This document shows positions 52,113 through 63,911 of a stretch of 64,000 bases of DNA, in pieces (position 1 is the first letter of the stretch; each line of letters begins with the position of its first letter). Source of the DNA: Thereva unica (lineage: Eukaryota; Arthropoda; Insecta; Diptera; Therevidae); assembly GCA_949987705.1 (NCBI GenBank), contig OX465282.1, forward strand, positions 64,725,922 through 64,789,921. Reading direction: 5' to 3'. Both the position numbers and the translations under genes were made by a program. The notes below the pieces were generated by a model, which did not search any database, had not been told where the DNA came from, and saw only the letters and a program-made list of their open reading frames with translations.

Positions 52113-53208
52113 TCTTACTAATATTATAAACGTGAATGTTTGTATGTATGTTTGTTACTCTTTCACGCAAAAACTACTGAATGGATTTTAATGAAACTTT
52201 ACAATAATATAGCTCATATATCAGAATAACATATAGGCTATAATTTATAAAAAAATTCAACATGGCCGCCGAAAACTCAAAATGGCCACGCAAATTGTGT
52301 TCCGATTTCAAGGAAAGTTGGTATATAGAGGTTTTTAAGGTCGCTAATAACGAATTTGTAGTCAAAACTTATAAATTCAAAATGGCCGTGCTAATATGGC
52401 CGACGAATTTGCCAATTGTGTTCCGATTCCAATGAAAATCGAAATCTGGCGGATTTTAAGGTTGCAAATAACGAATTTATGATCAAAACTTATAAATTCA
52501 AAATGGCGGACGAATTTTTCCAATTGTATTCCGATTCCAATGAAAGTGAATATCTAGGGGTTTCTAAGGTTGCAAATAACGAATTTATGATCAAAACTTA
52601 TAAATTCAAAATGGCCGCGCCAATATGGCCGACGAATTTTTCCAATTGTATTCCGATTGCAATGAAAATCGGTATCTGGGGGCTTTTAGGGCAAACAACG
52701 AATTTATGATCAAAGCTTATAAATTCAAAATTGCGGGTCCAATATGACGCACGAATTTTCCCAAGCCACATTCTGAAATGTAGTAAATTTCTAAAATTCC
52801 CTCTAACCAGTATAGAAACAGTAAAAACGGTAGAAAGAGTCGAAGTTTGCAAATTTGTGCGCCCCTACATTGTCATCACGAGGTTAAACGATGTCATCTA
52901 TCGCTTCCAAAAAGTTCGATCGGAAAAAACGGGACCTGGAGGAAGCTGTGTTCGGGACGAATACTGAGTAAGAAGGGAGCAGTGTAACGGCTAACCGAAA
53001 AGAGCAAGTTAAAATTCCAATTCACCGAGAAGTTACATGTTTAGATGCATCTACTTGAATACATAACGCTGTTCTAATTGAATCACCGATAAGATTGGGA
53101 AGAGGGAATTTTTTTCCAGATTTATTGTTTTTTTTTCCTACCGCGTACAACGCACACATAATTTTTTTTTTATTTAAAAGCCTTGCAACGCACACAGGTT
53201 TTTTGCTA
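52113..53208 (+). mobile_element. Helitron-like element with internal repeats
   Basis: It starts TCTTACTAATATTATAAACG after an A, a 5' TC start shared with 53216. Inside, AAACTTATAAATTCAAAATGG and GACGAATTTTTCCAATTG recur four to five times between 52270 and 52740 at 100-121-base spacing. The right part (53130-53208) is CCTACCGCG..CAACGCACACAT, GCCTTGCAACGC and GGTTTTTTGCTA, similar to the CTAG-ending termini at 6661 and 55632. Whether the two ends belong to one insertion is uncertain. Confidence 0.4.
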
Positions 53209-53215
53209 TAGGCTA

Positions 53216-54777
53216 TCTTACTAATATTATAAACGCGAATGTTTGTATGGTTGTTTGTTACTCTTTCACGCAAAAACTACTGAATAGATTTTAATGAAAC
53301 TTTACAATAATATAGCTCATACTTCAGAATAACATATAGGCTATCTCGAAACCTTCGGGTAGCTGTAGTGTACTGATATAGAAAAATCCGAAACTTTTGT
53401 ATGGGAGGTACTCTTCAAATTTCTGCTAAAGAAGTCAGATCCATTTTGTTTTGGTTTTTTTCCAAAAAAAATACGATTTCCAAAGTTTCAGATCGATCGG
53501 AGTTTATTTACGGATAGTTGCCGTACAATTTTGTTGAAAAAATCAGATTTATCGCGAAGGACGCGGTTCTCTGAACTTGGATTGAAGTAACTTCGGCTGC
53601 ATGTGCCTGATTTTAGCAATGTATGGCTTAAATGAAAGGTCTCGAAACCAAAAAGACGACAAATTCAATAATCAGATGTTCGTCGCTTTTTCTTTTTGAG
53701 CTATGGTACCTGGAAATTTGCATAGATTTCAAGGTGCTTGATTTTTCAACATACAATAATTTTGCATGGGACATATTTTTTTTTCATATTTCTTACGGAA
53801 AAATTACTCTTTATCATGCCGTTAAATGTTTGTAAAGTTCGCCGCGCCACGTTGCTTATTGAACGTATTAACTGTCTCCATTCATAGTGTGAAGTGTGAC
53901 ATCATCGGGAATTGCATCAACGCTACTTGATGGTGGATGTTTAGTGTATTGAGCACCCAAGTTCCTATTGAATTTGAACCAGAGAGAAACACCTACATAC
54001 ATCTCCAACATCAGTAAAAACTCCCGTATTGCCACATCCGTGCAAAATTATTATTTTGGAGCGAATGCACCATGGCCTATAAAAAATAGGTCGAAGCGCA
54101 TGACAGGGCTTTTCAAGATTTCCGAGGAAAACCTAATCCATGGTAGGCGCTCTGACACTACTTGCTCAACTTTGCCTGGTATACTTCGATCAAAGCCTGC
54201 AAATGAGCTGAACGGACGCATGCTTGAAAGCATCACATCTATGGAACAGTATTGAAAAAACCAACTTTTGGTCGTTTCAAATAGCGAAATTTCAATCGAT
54301 AGCATCGATATTATTCGGAATCAAAAATACGAAAATGGCTCCTACTGTATATTAAAATTCTTATCACCTCAACTGCAAAATAAACGGAAGCTATAGCGCG
54401 TACCAAAAGAATTGGAAATATAAACACAGGCGTCGAACTGACAATTTCACACCCATTAAAATTTCGTGTATGGATAAAGTTCAAGCGCACGTGCATTGTA
54501 ATTTCTTCTTCGAAATTCATTTACGGGCAAAAACACTCCCTCATAGCATCTGACCACGACAAGAGTGGCAGTGAGACCGCTGAATTGTGATTAGGGATAT
54601 AAATGAGCAAGTGATTTGGGTTTTTAAACGAACGGAGTTATACTTTTCTTTACGAATGTACTTGCATCCCGGGATTTGAGACTCTGAGTGCCCATCGATT
54701 TTGAGATTCCCAATTGTTTTGGCGCACGCCATACTATTGGCTTATTTGTGCAGCGAGGCGCACCGGGTTCCAGCTAG
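53216..54777 (+). mobile_element. Helitron-like non-autonomous element
   Basis: The 5' end is A followed by TCTTACTAATATTATAAACG. The first 130 bases repeat those at 52113 (CTTTCACGCAAAAACTACTG, AACTTTACAATAATATAGC). The 3' end is GCGAGGCGCACCGGGTTCCA, GCTAG, then T. This satisfies the A/T insertion and CTAG end rules. The interior (1.56 kb) has open frames on both strands (53968-54255 plus, 54051-54305 minus) of unknown origin, possibly captured sequence. No transposase. Confidence 0.5.
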
Positions 54778-54789
54778 TATATAATACAT

Positions 54790-55632
54790 TTCGAAATGGA
54801 AAAAAGCGTGGTCTAATCTCCCGCCGGAGCAAGTTCTATACAGACGATTCTGAATGTGTTTGGGTAGGTGTCTGTTGTGCACGTATTTTTCACACAATTT
54901 TTCATCACCGAATCTTAAAAAAGTTGTAACATTCTCTTAATCAGCGGTTTCCAAACTTGGGGGGGGGGGGGATAATTTTATATTTTTACATTTTTTGACT
55001 CAGTTATTTATGTCTGCTTAAATTTTATTGCGTCTCTTTATTTTACATCTCATCGCCATCAAGATCGATTTCGACAAATGTGCCCGATTCTGAAACGTCG
55101 TTGAGTACCATTTTATCTATGAGTCTATTAACCTCGAAAAACCGCGTTAAAATTGTAGCGTTTCACATTGAAAACAAACTTGAAGACTGTGCGTGCTTAT
55201 CGCAAAAATAAAGGGAGAAATTCGGCGCCTTCAGACAACACAATTCGTTGTTTGGTGTTGTTTCTTTCGAGTACGGGCCTGTAGTGACTCGCCAGCGTCT
55301 CAGTGAAGCTTCAGTGAGGCTGTTGAAGCGGTAAGAGAGAATGTTGCCAGTAATCCGAATGTGTCGTATCGCCGTTAAACGTTATTGGAACGACGTTAAG
55401 CAAGATTATGAAGCAAGATCTTCATCTCTTCCCATACAAAGTGCATGTTGGTGCACTTTGTGGGCCCGAAAACGTGTAACAGGGGCCGCAGTATCATAAA
55501 GTTTGGAAACCACTGCTCTAAATTGAAGGATCCAAAATCAATTTTTGCATAATACCTTTTTTCTACCGCGGACTGTGCACACATAATCTTTTTTTATTGA
55601 AAGGCGTTGCAACGCACGCGGGTTTTTCCTAG
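54790..55632 (+). mobile_element. Helitron-like 3' part, interrupted by a hAT MITE
   Basis: 54810-54870 (AATCTCCCGCCGGAGCAAG, GATTCTGAATGTGTTTGGG) and 55520-55632 (GGATCCAAAATCAATTTTTG, CTACCGCGGACTGTGC, GGCGTTGCAACGC, TTTTTCCTAG before T) match, inverted, the terminal 200 bases of the element at 6661-8490. The hAT MITE at 54942-55515 separates the halves. Confidence 0.6.
54942..55515. mobile_element. 574-bp hAT-type MITE
   Basis: The left end CAGCGGTTTCCAAACTT and the right end (reverse complement CAGTGGTTTCCAAACTT) are near-identical 17-bp terminal inverted repeats with the CAG start of hAT elements. They are flanked by 8-bp duplications, CTCTTAAT (54934-54941) and CTCTAAAT (55516-55523), differing at one base. 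A run of 13 G residues follows the left end (54959-54971). No transposase frame is seen. Confidence 0.85.
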
Positions 55633-57490
55633 TTAAAAATAATTGTACTTGCGTTGGCTCATACTTTAAGTCAATTTTGTGGAATCATATGTTATAATAA
55701 CCATACCACTGGAAACAAACTGAATGTGAGTGATGAGATTAATAGTTATATGTATTTTACTATTCATCAATAAATAGAAAAAAATTTAAAACAGACTGTT
55801 TTTGATTTCGCTTGTTAACCCAAAAGCTTACTCGAGTTTGATCTTCGTTAAAACTCAATTATTTTTTGTTCGATTTGTAATCGCGTGGGTCACAAACAAA
55901 AATTGGAGTGTATTAAGCTCAGTATTTGGATCCATGCCTGCGAGGTACAAGTGGGCTTAAACGGGCAACCCACGAGCAAGCTTTCATTAATTCATTCATC
56001 AGCCTACGTTCCTCGCTAGAAAACGCATAAACGTGTTTGTTCCGCGAAACTACCAAATTCCTTCGTAAACACTTTTAATACAGTAAAGACAAGACCAACG
56101 GATATTTGACATCATTTGTGACCACATTTGAGAGCGAAGAAGCTGCATAGCTTACAATTACAAATTTCAAGTACAAACGGAGCACACTGACATGGCAATG
56201 CTGGTGATACTATTAACGCCCGCCATCGCTTACTTCAACGTATTCTCACTTTAACCCCCACCCACTGTAAGCGCGATTTTAATTACAATTAAAATCGTCT
56301 GCAATCCCAACGAGAGGCGAATCCTACGAATCGTACTGTTTGCTTGGAACAGCCATGATTTTTTTTGCCTTATCGAAAGCCGATTCATTGAGGTTTTCGT
56401 AATTGCATTCGTCGAGTGCAAGACGTGTGCCTCAACCGGTTTCATTTGATGCCATTAAATAGCGAAGTAATAATGAAAGCTAAACGCTTCAAGAGTTCAT
56501 TCGGAAAACTTCCTCTTATTGGATCTGTCTGGAGCTCTTGTGACAATAATATTCAAGTGGGACTTGCAGCAGCTTGCAATTGGAATCGGTGAGAGATGTC
56601 TGCAGCGAATGTAAATGCAAATGGAAACTTTGTATTTATGAGCACTTCATAATAAACGCTGTTCTGGTTATAGTTAGTTACTCAGCATTAATGAGGGCAT
56701 AGTTTAACAGGTTTTCCTAAACGCATATTTACTTACGCACAACTTGCTATCGATAGCAATCGTGTAGTCTTTGGTTATTATTGAGCAATAAAAACAGTTG
56801 CGGGCTGTTTTAACAGTGCCAATATTCGGCACTAATTGCTGCGTAAATATGTACCAAACCAACCATTAAAATGCTGATTTACGTGATATAGAACGATCGT
56901 TTTGAGGCTCTTAGGCAAACATTTTGGGTAGTTTTGGGTTTGGGCGGCTTCTGTGCCTCGATTATTGTTTTTGCATCAATAATAGTTTTCTCTACAGTGG
57001 CTACATGTTTACTTAACTACAATAATAAATACTACTTCTGCGAAATATCCATGTTTTATTCGTCACCTGGTGATCTGATTTGCTAGTAGAGTGTCAATTG
57101 AATCAAACAAGCTTAAATTAGTCTTTTTGCCAGTCTAATTCGAGAGTATTTTTTGGTTTGATGTCAATCATTTTAAAAAAATAAAAAGTCTCAGTTTTCA
57201 GGAAAGTCTGGAATACGAATTAACTAAAAGGCTCTTTTAGTCAGCTTTAAGGCCACGTTCCTGTGGGCTGCATGCCGCACCGTAAAAGCTCGATTTTGGC
57301 TTGCCTTCGTGTGGTATTAGAAAATTTTCATGAGAGGCTGCAAAAAGCTTGCCGCATAGCTGCATCTCCCCGTGCACATGGGTGCATCTGCTGGTTATCA
57401 AAAATCAGCTGTTTTCTGATTTTAAAAAAGTGAAAAGGCAAATGGGTTACTTTAGAGATAAAAAAAAATGATAATGATTAATGTTAATGT
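55633..57490. other. unassigned AT-rich sequence
   Basis: I see no gene, RNA or second repeat copy. Open frames such as 56251-56445 minus have no recognised features. Confidence 0.25.
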
Positions 57491-57493
57491 TTA

Positions 57494-57898
57494 TACCTTT
57501 GATACACGGGCTTCATCGGATGATCATTCTTTCAAGAATGTTCATTCGCGGCCCGTGTATCACCGTAAATTAAGTTTGAATGAGCATTCGCAGCTTCATT
57601 CATCATTCGAAAGAATGAAGTGAAATCTACTTCATTTAATGAGAAATGAAGCTGGAAGTGGGGAAATTTCCATCAAGTTTCCATGAAATTTCCATTCTCT
57701 CATAAAATTTTAAAAATCGAACTGTCAACCTGTCAACTGTCTGTTCGTTAAAGTTTAAGTTTGTTGTTGTATCAAAAATAAAGTGAGTAGAATGAATGAA
57801 TTGAAAATGTACCGTGTGTCACTTCGAATTTGAATGTTCATTCAAGGCCAATGACACTGGAAGAATGTTCATTCGATGAAGCCCGTGTATCAAGGGTA
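57494..57898. mobile_element. 405-bp MITE with TTA target duplication (PIF/Harbinger-like)
   Basis: The left end TACCTTTGATACACGGGC, continuing CTTCATCGG, and the right end (reverse complement TACCCTTGATACACGGGC, CTTCATCGA) pair over about 40 bp with a few mismatches. TTA lies on both sides (57491-57493 and 57899-57901), the duplication expected for PIF/Harbinger. An internal copy of CGGCCCGTGTATCACCG (57548-57564) makes the left end self-complementary. Non-coding. Confidence 0.75.
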
Positions 57899-57901
57899 TT
57901 A

Positions 57902-58329
57902 AATGTGAAATGTTGATGTTAAAACACCTTAAACATCGCTGGAATAATCAACTTGAAAGTTCCGTGATTTTCATCATGTTCGCAAAAACTCGAACTTGGC
58001 CAAACAGAAACCATTAAAAGCTTTTGCCGTGAACGCGTCCTTCATGTCTCAATATCCTTATCTGTGCACCATCCAGGATGAACTTTTTGCTAAGCACATG
58101 AGCCATGATTCTTCTTTCCGTGCAAAAGTTAAGTCTTGAGACTGATGTGGCATTTTTACTGGAAGATGTTTTGTCATTACTTCTGACAATATTGATAACT
58201 GTTTTGTAATAGCATAATGGCGCGATAAAATATTGGGCGCCACTTATGCTAGGTATTACCCCCTTAGCCATAAGCCCGGAAAAGCATGACCAAGGAGCCA
58301 ATACCATACATAAGAAATGAAAAAAAAAA
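57902..58329. other. unassigned sequence
   Basis: A 97-codon minus-strand frame (58014-58307) occupies most of it, but I recognise no domain in it. Confidence 0.25.
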
Positions 58330-58335
58330 TTCCGG

Positions 58336-58390
58336 AACTCCTACGCCGGCCACACGGAGTTATCTAGCTCGCCGGAGGGGTCGTGGGGCG
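58336..58390. other. GC-rich inverted repeat
   Basis: CCGGCCACAC and GTGTGGCCGG pair perfectly (10 bp) around a roughly 32-base spacer that contains GCTCGCCGGAGGGG. It stands out from the AT-rich surroundings and opens a GC-richer stretch to about 58500. Function unknown. Confidence 0.45.
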
Positions 58391-58399
58391 TGTGGCCGG

Positions 58400-60045
58400 G
58401 CCTGACCGCGGTTGGTTCACCACTTACCTGTGACTAGGAAAATTCATCTTCAGTTCCACTCGTCCTTCGGGCCTCGCCTGAGCCGTGTCATTGCCATCCG
58501 TTTCCCTGACAGCTCATAGTATTGAAGACTATCAGCTTCAGGAAAAGGCACTATTTAAGAAACCCTGAAAAGAAATTTCACCCGCCCCAACCATTCCACC
58601 AAAGAAATCTAACACATGAATATTGTATTTATAATCATTTTAATGATCCTGTCTATTACAGGCACAATCAACATGACAAACAACATAAAGAACAATCACC
58701 AATTCCGACAATAATTATAGGTCCTTGACAGCTATTAAAGAATTTAAATTAAGCGATCAATTGCAACGAAATTACAATAACATTTTTATAGGTACATTGG
58801 TCTGAGGATCAAGAAAAAACGCGCAGTATTGGCACCAACACTCCTCGTTTTGCACACACGATATCACAAACGATTAGGTCAATTAACAGACGAACAAATT
58901 CCCGGAAACAACACAGAAAATAAACAACACAAGATTAAGGAAAATACATAGTTCTAACAAGGAGCCAAAAAAAAAAAAAAAAAAAAAAATAGTTTCCTAA
59001 AAACTTATAAATATGATTAACACGTTAATACTCAATGCTATCAAAATGATTATTTTATCAATAAATGTAAAAAATTAAGGTCTCAAAAGTGTTTGTTATT
59101 AAATTAAAAACTAAAAAAAAATGTGGTCTATATGAGTTGACATATTAATAAAAACAAAGAGTTATGTTTTCAACAAAATAACACAAAAAAACTGGAGGTC
59201 CAGCCGCTAATCTTTCTCGCTTGGTAGCCGCCAATTGAACGCTAGTGTTATCTTCTGTGTGGGCAGGGAGGTGATTAGGATTCTTCAACTATAGAGCGAA
59301 TGACCGCCTAACGTCGCGTCGAGTAGCGCACTGTTCAATGTGCCATCGACCGCCAAGATCAATGTTTGCTAAAAATCTTCCTGCTTTCTGGTCACAACGT
59401 TGTTCAGCAGCCTTACGTCGCTAATCATAATTAAAAGTCATGCAAAACTTACACGAAATCCGGCCGGGTGGAATCCGGGTCTTCCGTCTCACCAAAATTA
59501 AAGCAGAACCCTGTCTTCTTTCTTAGCGCTTCTTAGAATAGTCCTTCATCGAGTTGACCGTCCCAAAAACCAGCTCCGGGTCAAATTTTCCAAACGACTG
59601 CAGTTGACTCGACCAAAATTCAATCACCGAGAAACGATCCACGGTCTAGCTTCAGAAAAACTTCCAGGTACTCATTTAACGCGCCTCAAGATCAGACTAT
59701 ATTTTGGGGCTTTCTTTTTTCCAAAAAAATATATTCCAAGCAAACGAGCTCAGATTCAAATTCACAACCAAAAAAAAACCTCTGATTCCTTCCCAACTCA
59801 TTTCATTCTCCTTTTTCCCAAAAACAAAATCGTCCCCTTTCAAAAAAAATTTTCTCCCGCCTCCCTGTTTAAAGTTTTCCTTTTTCTCCCCAGTGATTTC
59901 AAACTAAATTTCCCATTACCTACAAGGTGATTTCAAAATAAATTTTCCACCCAAAATAAATGTTAACACCGACCGTTACAGTTTTCTATAATTTTAAGTA
60001 ATTCTTTTGAACATTTAATTTCTTATCGGGGCGGTCACCCTGATG
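58400..60045. other. unassigned sequence with a poly-A run
   Basis: This contains about 24 A residues (58966-58989) and C-rich, low-complexity text at 59700-59930. No gene family recognised. The poly-A could be an old retrotransposon tail, but no body is identifiable. Confidence 0.25.
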
Positions 60046-60151
60046 CCAGAGGGGGTAGCATGAAGTTGTTTCTATCGACCTCTTCATACAAAATCTCCAG
60101 ATTTTTATATGAAGAGGTTGATTGAAACCACTTACGTGCTACCACCCCTGG
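60046..60151 (+). other. 106-bp hairpin (pre-miRNA-like or foldback)
   Basis: Arms 60046-60088 and 60108-60151 pair along about 43 positions with several mismatches (CCAGAGGGGG with CCACCCCTGG; GACCTCTTCATA with TATGAAGAGGTTG) around a loop of about 19 bases. It is single-copy in the window. Shape suits either a microRNA precursor or a short foldback element. The sequence alone cannot decide. Confidence 0.6.
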
Positions 60152-61479
60152 TTCCTCGGTCTTGTTGATCTGCTGTTTTGATGGTCTCTCTTTGGAGAAA
60201 TGAAGCAGAACTGACTTTCAAGTTTATGGTGTTGATGCATGGGCTACATCAAACTAAGCTAAGATCTTCTCTAGCTTTCAGTGGTTGACGAATAGAGCAC
60301 TCCGTCACTGGTCACTAAGTGTTGCTTTATCTTGTCTACCCCACTCGCATATACATCGCATTGTGTCCCAGAGTGAGGTCGACCATTATTTTAACTCATC
60401 AATTGACTGCGATCTCATGGTCTTAATTCCGTGAGGTTCAACAGGAATGTATACATTGTTGCGGTGGTGGGGCTTGCGCGAGTATTTAGCTATGTCGGAT
60501 GTGGTGAGCTGTAGAACCAGCGAACCCCCGGAAGGCACACCCATGCGAAAACACAGCTTAATGCGAAAAGGCCACACAAAGCTATGCACCTTTCTCTCTT
60601 TCCTTTCTTCCAACCTTTCAAGCATCCTGTAACTCCTGTTCTTTGTTCCATCCCTTCCTAGCTTTTAAACCAAGCCAAGCTGGTAAACGTGCCATGCTGT
60701 GTAGTCAGCTGGCGGGTTCCCTGTGAAGCCCGGACAAAGTCGGAGCGTACGAACGTCTTATTCTTGATGGCGGCTCTGCTAGGAAGGACATACTTCCACA
60801 TTATTCATGGGAGAACTCATGGACAAAAAAAAGAAGACTCGCTTTTGGCCAGGGTAGAGGCGATCCCTAGCTGTGCACCTAGTACCAGCCTTAGTACAAA
60901 TGCTCCAACTTCGCCAGAAAAAGAACTAACCCTTTCGAGAGACGGTACTTGGCACCACCAATTCAGCGAGTGACAGTCAGTGCACACCCATTTCGAAGCG
61001 GGGAAACACGAATCAAAGAAAGCAGAAGTCGGTTTTAACGCTCTTAAAGAATCAGCAAAAGAGCGCCGTTTGCATCGTTAGTGGGGTCGCCATGAATGAT
61101 ATACAGTACCAGGCTAATGTTGAAAACTACAATAATTACGTAGGGGGCGCAAAAACAAGCTAACATTCTGAGTCGCAGGAGGTGTAGAAAAGACCATGGT
61201 TCTCCTCCAAAGAGAAGGTCGATCAAGAGTCCAAAAAAGCCAAAATTTACCAGTGCCCCACCATGGAAGGTCTGTTGAGTGAGGTGGTCAGATATTACCT
61301 GCAAGTGACCCGAATGGTCGATTGGACCCATTAGTCTGGGCACCTGGGTAGTCGAAGTTAAACTAGGTATTATCACATCCTCTTCCTGCTGTCACTCCTC
61401 AGTGGTACTTAAGAGTCTGCCTTAGATATGCAACCTAAAATGTTTTAAAAAACCTAGTCCCGAGGATTATCATTTCTTG
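60152..61479. other. unassigned sequence, possibly LINE 5' region
   Basis: More GC-rich than the average. A plus-strand open frame (60689-60973) lies upstream of LINE endonuclease-like text and might be an ORF1 remnant, but it has no diagnostic motif. A 110-codon minus-strand frame (61044-61376) is featureless. Confidence 0.25.
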
Positions 61480-62200
61480 CATAGGTGAGCTTTATATGAA
61501 TTAGGTGGTATAACACCTTCTGCTACCACTCGTACAAAAGTAAACCTACCTTTGTCCTAACTCAGTTCAACGGATTTCACTGTAGTTGGATTGGTGGGCG
61601 GAAGTGAGAAGTATCTTTACTTATTCTTAGTCTATAATGTTTGTAACCTTCCTGCACGCCCAAAAGATTTCATACAGTCTTAAAATTAAATGTAGCCAAC
61701 CTGTTCTTAGAGTGCGATATCAACGCCAAATTTAGCTTTGGGGAAGCATCCAAAATAGCCTTCTTATTCCCAAACACGAAGAATTTCCAGTCTTGTACAT
61801 CACGTTGGTCTACGACAGTGAATCCGTAAAACTGGGGAACTTCAGATCAGACGATTTTCTCGGATGCAGATTGAAGCTTGTCAGTCGGATTGCCTGCGAG
61901 TAGTTCGGCCAGGTCCTAAGATCGAGGCCATCCAGAGAGCGCCCACAGGAAAAAATAGACTTTATAGAGACTATCGAAGATAGAGTCGACATTTTCGAAA
62001 ACGGTATCCCCATCGTAAAATAAACTCGAAAAATCGGTCACGGGGGAGAAAACCTATAGGACTTCGTTCTACGTGCCCAAGGGTTCCAGACGCTGGAAAG
62101 GGTTATCGAAACGCACATACGGCAATCTGTAGATGTGGCTTTACTGTCTCTAGCACAGCATGCCTGTCTTAAGGGTTTATTTACATTGCGGGATCAAAAA
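61480..62200 (+). pseudogene. R1/LOA/Jockey LINE endonuclease-to-RT fragment
   Basis: Plus-strand text contains LFLECDINAKFSFGEAS (like the GCDANAHH..WGS block), NWGTSDQTIFSDAD, and after frameshifts TLERVIETHIRQSVDVALLS with LAQHACLKG. The last block closely fits the RT-start motif LKTLERL.D.HIR......L...QHAY..G of the Jockey/R1/LOA group. It is cut off after the fingers. The orientation is opposite to the two other R1/LOA copies. Confidence 0.6.
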
Positions 62201-62439
62201 CTCTATTTTTGACTACCACCCAGCCTAAAGTGGAGCGCACTGGACATCTGCATTATCTCTAGGACGACTATGCCCCTTAGAACAAAGACCGTCCTACATA
62301 AACCCTGGAAAGGTATTGTCTGAGTCTGAGTTTCGTTTTCCTGTGCACAAATCTTGAATGCAGTATTTATTTTTGGGCATAAGAGGCTCTATTATCCAAT
62401 AGTATTCGTCTGGTTATTTCTTTTTAACTTCCCAGTATA

Positions 62440-62550
62440 GGAAGTTATTGTAATCGGTCCGAAAATCGAAATCGAAAATTTCAACGTATTTTCATCTTTC
62501 AAGGTCCCAGGAGCATTTTAAGCAAAAAATTGGGAGGAAGTATGTGTGTA
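62440..62550 (+). repeat. left part of the dispersed repeat, interrupted
   Basis: GTAATCGGTCCGAAAA, TTTCAACGTATTTTCAT and GGGAGGAAGTATGTGTG match 36490-36590. The copy stops at TA (62549-62550), where the transposon begins, and resumes at 63912. Confidence 0.7.
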
Positions 62551-63911
62551 GTGTTGGGTAGGACACGATAATAAAATGAGTTTGTAAGAGGAGCCTCTTT
62601 TTCCTTTTGAACCAGTACAATGTCTCACTTCAAATGAGGCGAGGTTCCATTGTATTGTGCTAGCACGTCACATAGTGAATGGCTCAAACGTTACGATGGG
62701 GGAGATCTATTGCGTTTGCGAAAAAGAGGATACGATAAATGATAAATGCATAAATGGAAATATTAATTATCGTGCCTATGAATGTTGATTACAAAAATAT
62801 TCTTTAAAATTTTTGTTAACTGTATAAAGAAAAACATATTTACAGATTTAAAATGAAACTCCCTAAAATTGAAAATAACACGAAAATATTTTATTGTTAC
62901 AGATAGAGATTAAAAAATAAAAATAAAATTTTACCTCCCTCGAAAAATGTAAGAAATATCTCTCCAACTTCACTCCCTCCAAAAAATGTAAGAATTGTCT
63001 CTTCAGTACAAAATTTACCTCCCTCGAAAAAGTAAGAATTGCTACCTCCCTCGAAAAATGTAAGAATTATCTCTTCAGTACAAAATTTGCCTCCCTCGAA
63101 AAATGTAAGAATTGTCTCTTCAGTACAAAATTCACCTCCCTCGAAAAATGTGAGAATCGTCTCTTAGTACAAAATTCACCTCCCTCGAAAAATGTAAGAA
63201 TTGTTACCTCCCTCGAAAAATGTAAGAATTGTCTCTTCAGTACAAAATATACACCTCCCTCGAAAAATGTAAGAATTGTCTCTTCAGTACAAAATTCACC
63301 TCCCTCGAAAAATGTAAGAATTGTTACCTCCCTCGAAAAATGTAAGAATTGTCTCTTCAGTACAAAATTCACCTCCCTCGAAAAATGTAAGAATTGTTAC
63401 CTCCCTCTAAAAATGTAAGAATTGTCTCTTCAGCACAAAATTCAACTCCCTCGTAAAATGTAAGAATTGTCTCTTTAGTATAAAATTTCACTCCTTCAAA
63501 AATGTAAGAGATTTCTCTCCAGTTCGTATTTACAATCTCACCACGGCTCGGCTTAAATTGGATATTTGACTGCGGCAAAAACAGTAAGAAAATATCTATG
63601 CAGTTCGTGTTTACAATCTCACCTCGCCGCAATTTGAATTGGATATTTTATTGTCGCAAAAGAAATAAGAAAATGTTGTTCCAGTTCGTGTTTACAATCT
63701 CACCTCGGCGCAGTTCAGATTGGATATTTTGCTGCTGCAAAAGAAGTAAGAAATGTCTCTCCACTTCGTAATTTACAAACGCACGATACACGCTCATATC
63801 CCAGTAGTACATTATTTTTGAACCGGGACATTTAAAAAAGTTGAGGCCTCAGTACAATTTACTATCGTGTACGGGACAAATGAACTGCCTCTTGTAAGTC
63901 CGGCTCAACTC
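62551..63911 (-). mobile_element. non-autonomous TA-flanked DNA transposon with internal arrays, copy 2
   Basis: This is the inverted relative of 986-2039. It begins GTGTTGGGTAGGACACGAT and ends GTCCGGCTCAACTC, with TA on both sides (62549-62550 and 63912-63913). It interrupts a dispersed repeat whose two halves lie on either side, which independently confirms the ends. At 1361 bp it is longer than copy 1 because the 45-bp array (about 62930-63510) has roughly 15 units, some shortened to about 27 bp. No transposase. Confidence 0.8.

Noticed and set aside
986..63911. The matching inverted sequences near both window ends could mark a single giant transposon of 63 kb.
   Set aside because: Each copy is complete in itself, with its own two ends and TA flanks, and the right copy sits inside a dispersed repeat that continues on both sides. 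They are two independent insertions in opposite orientation.
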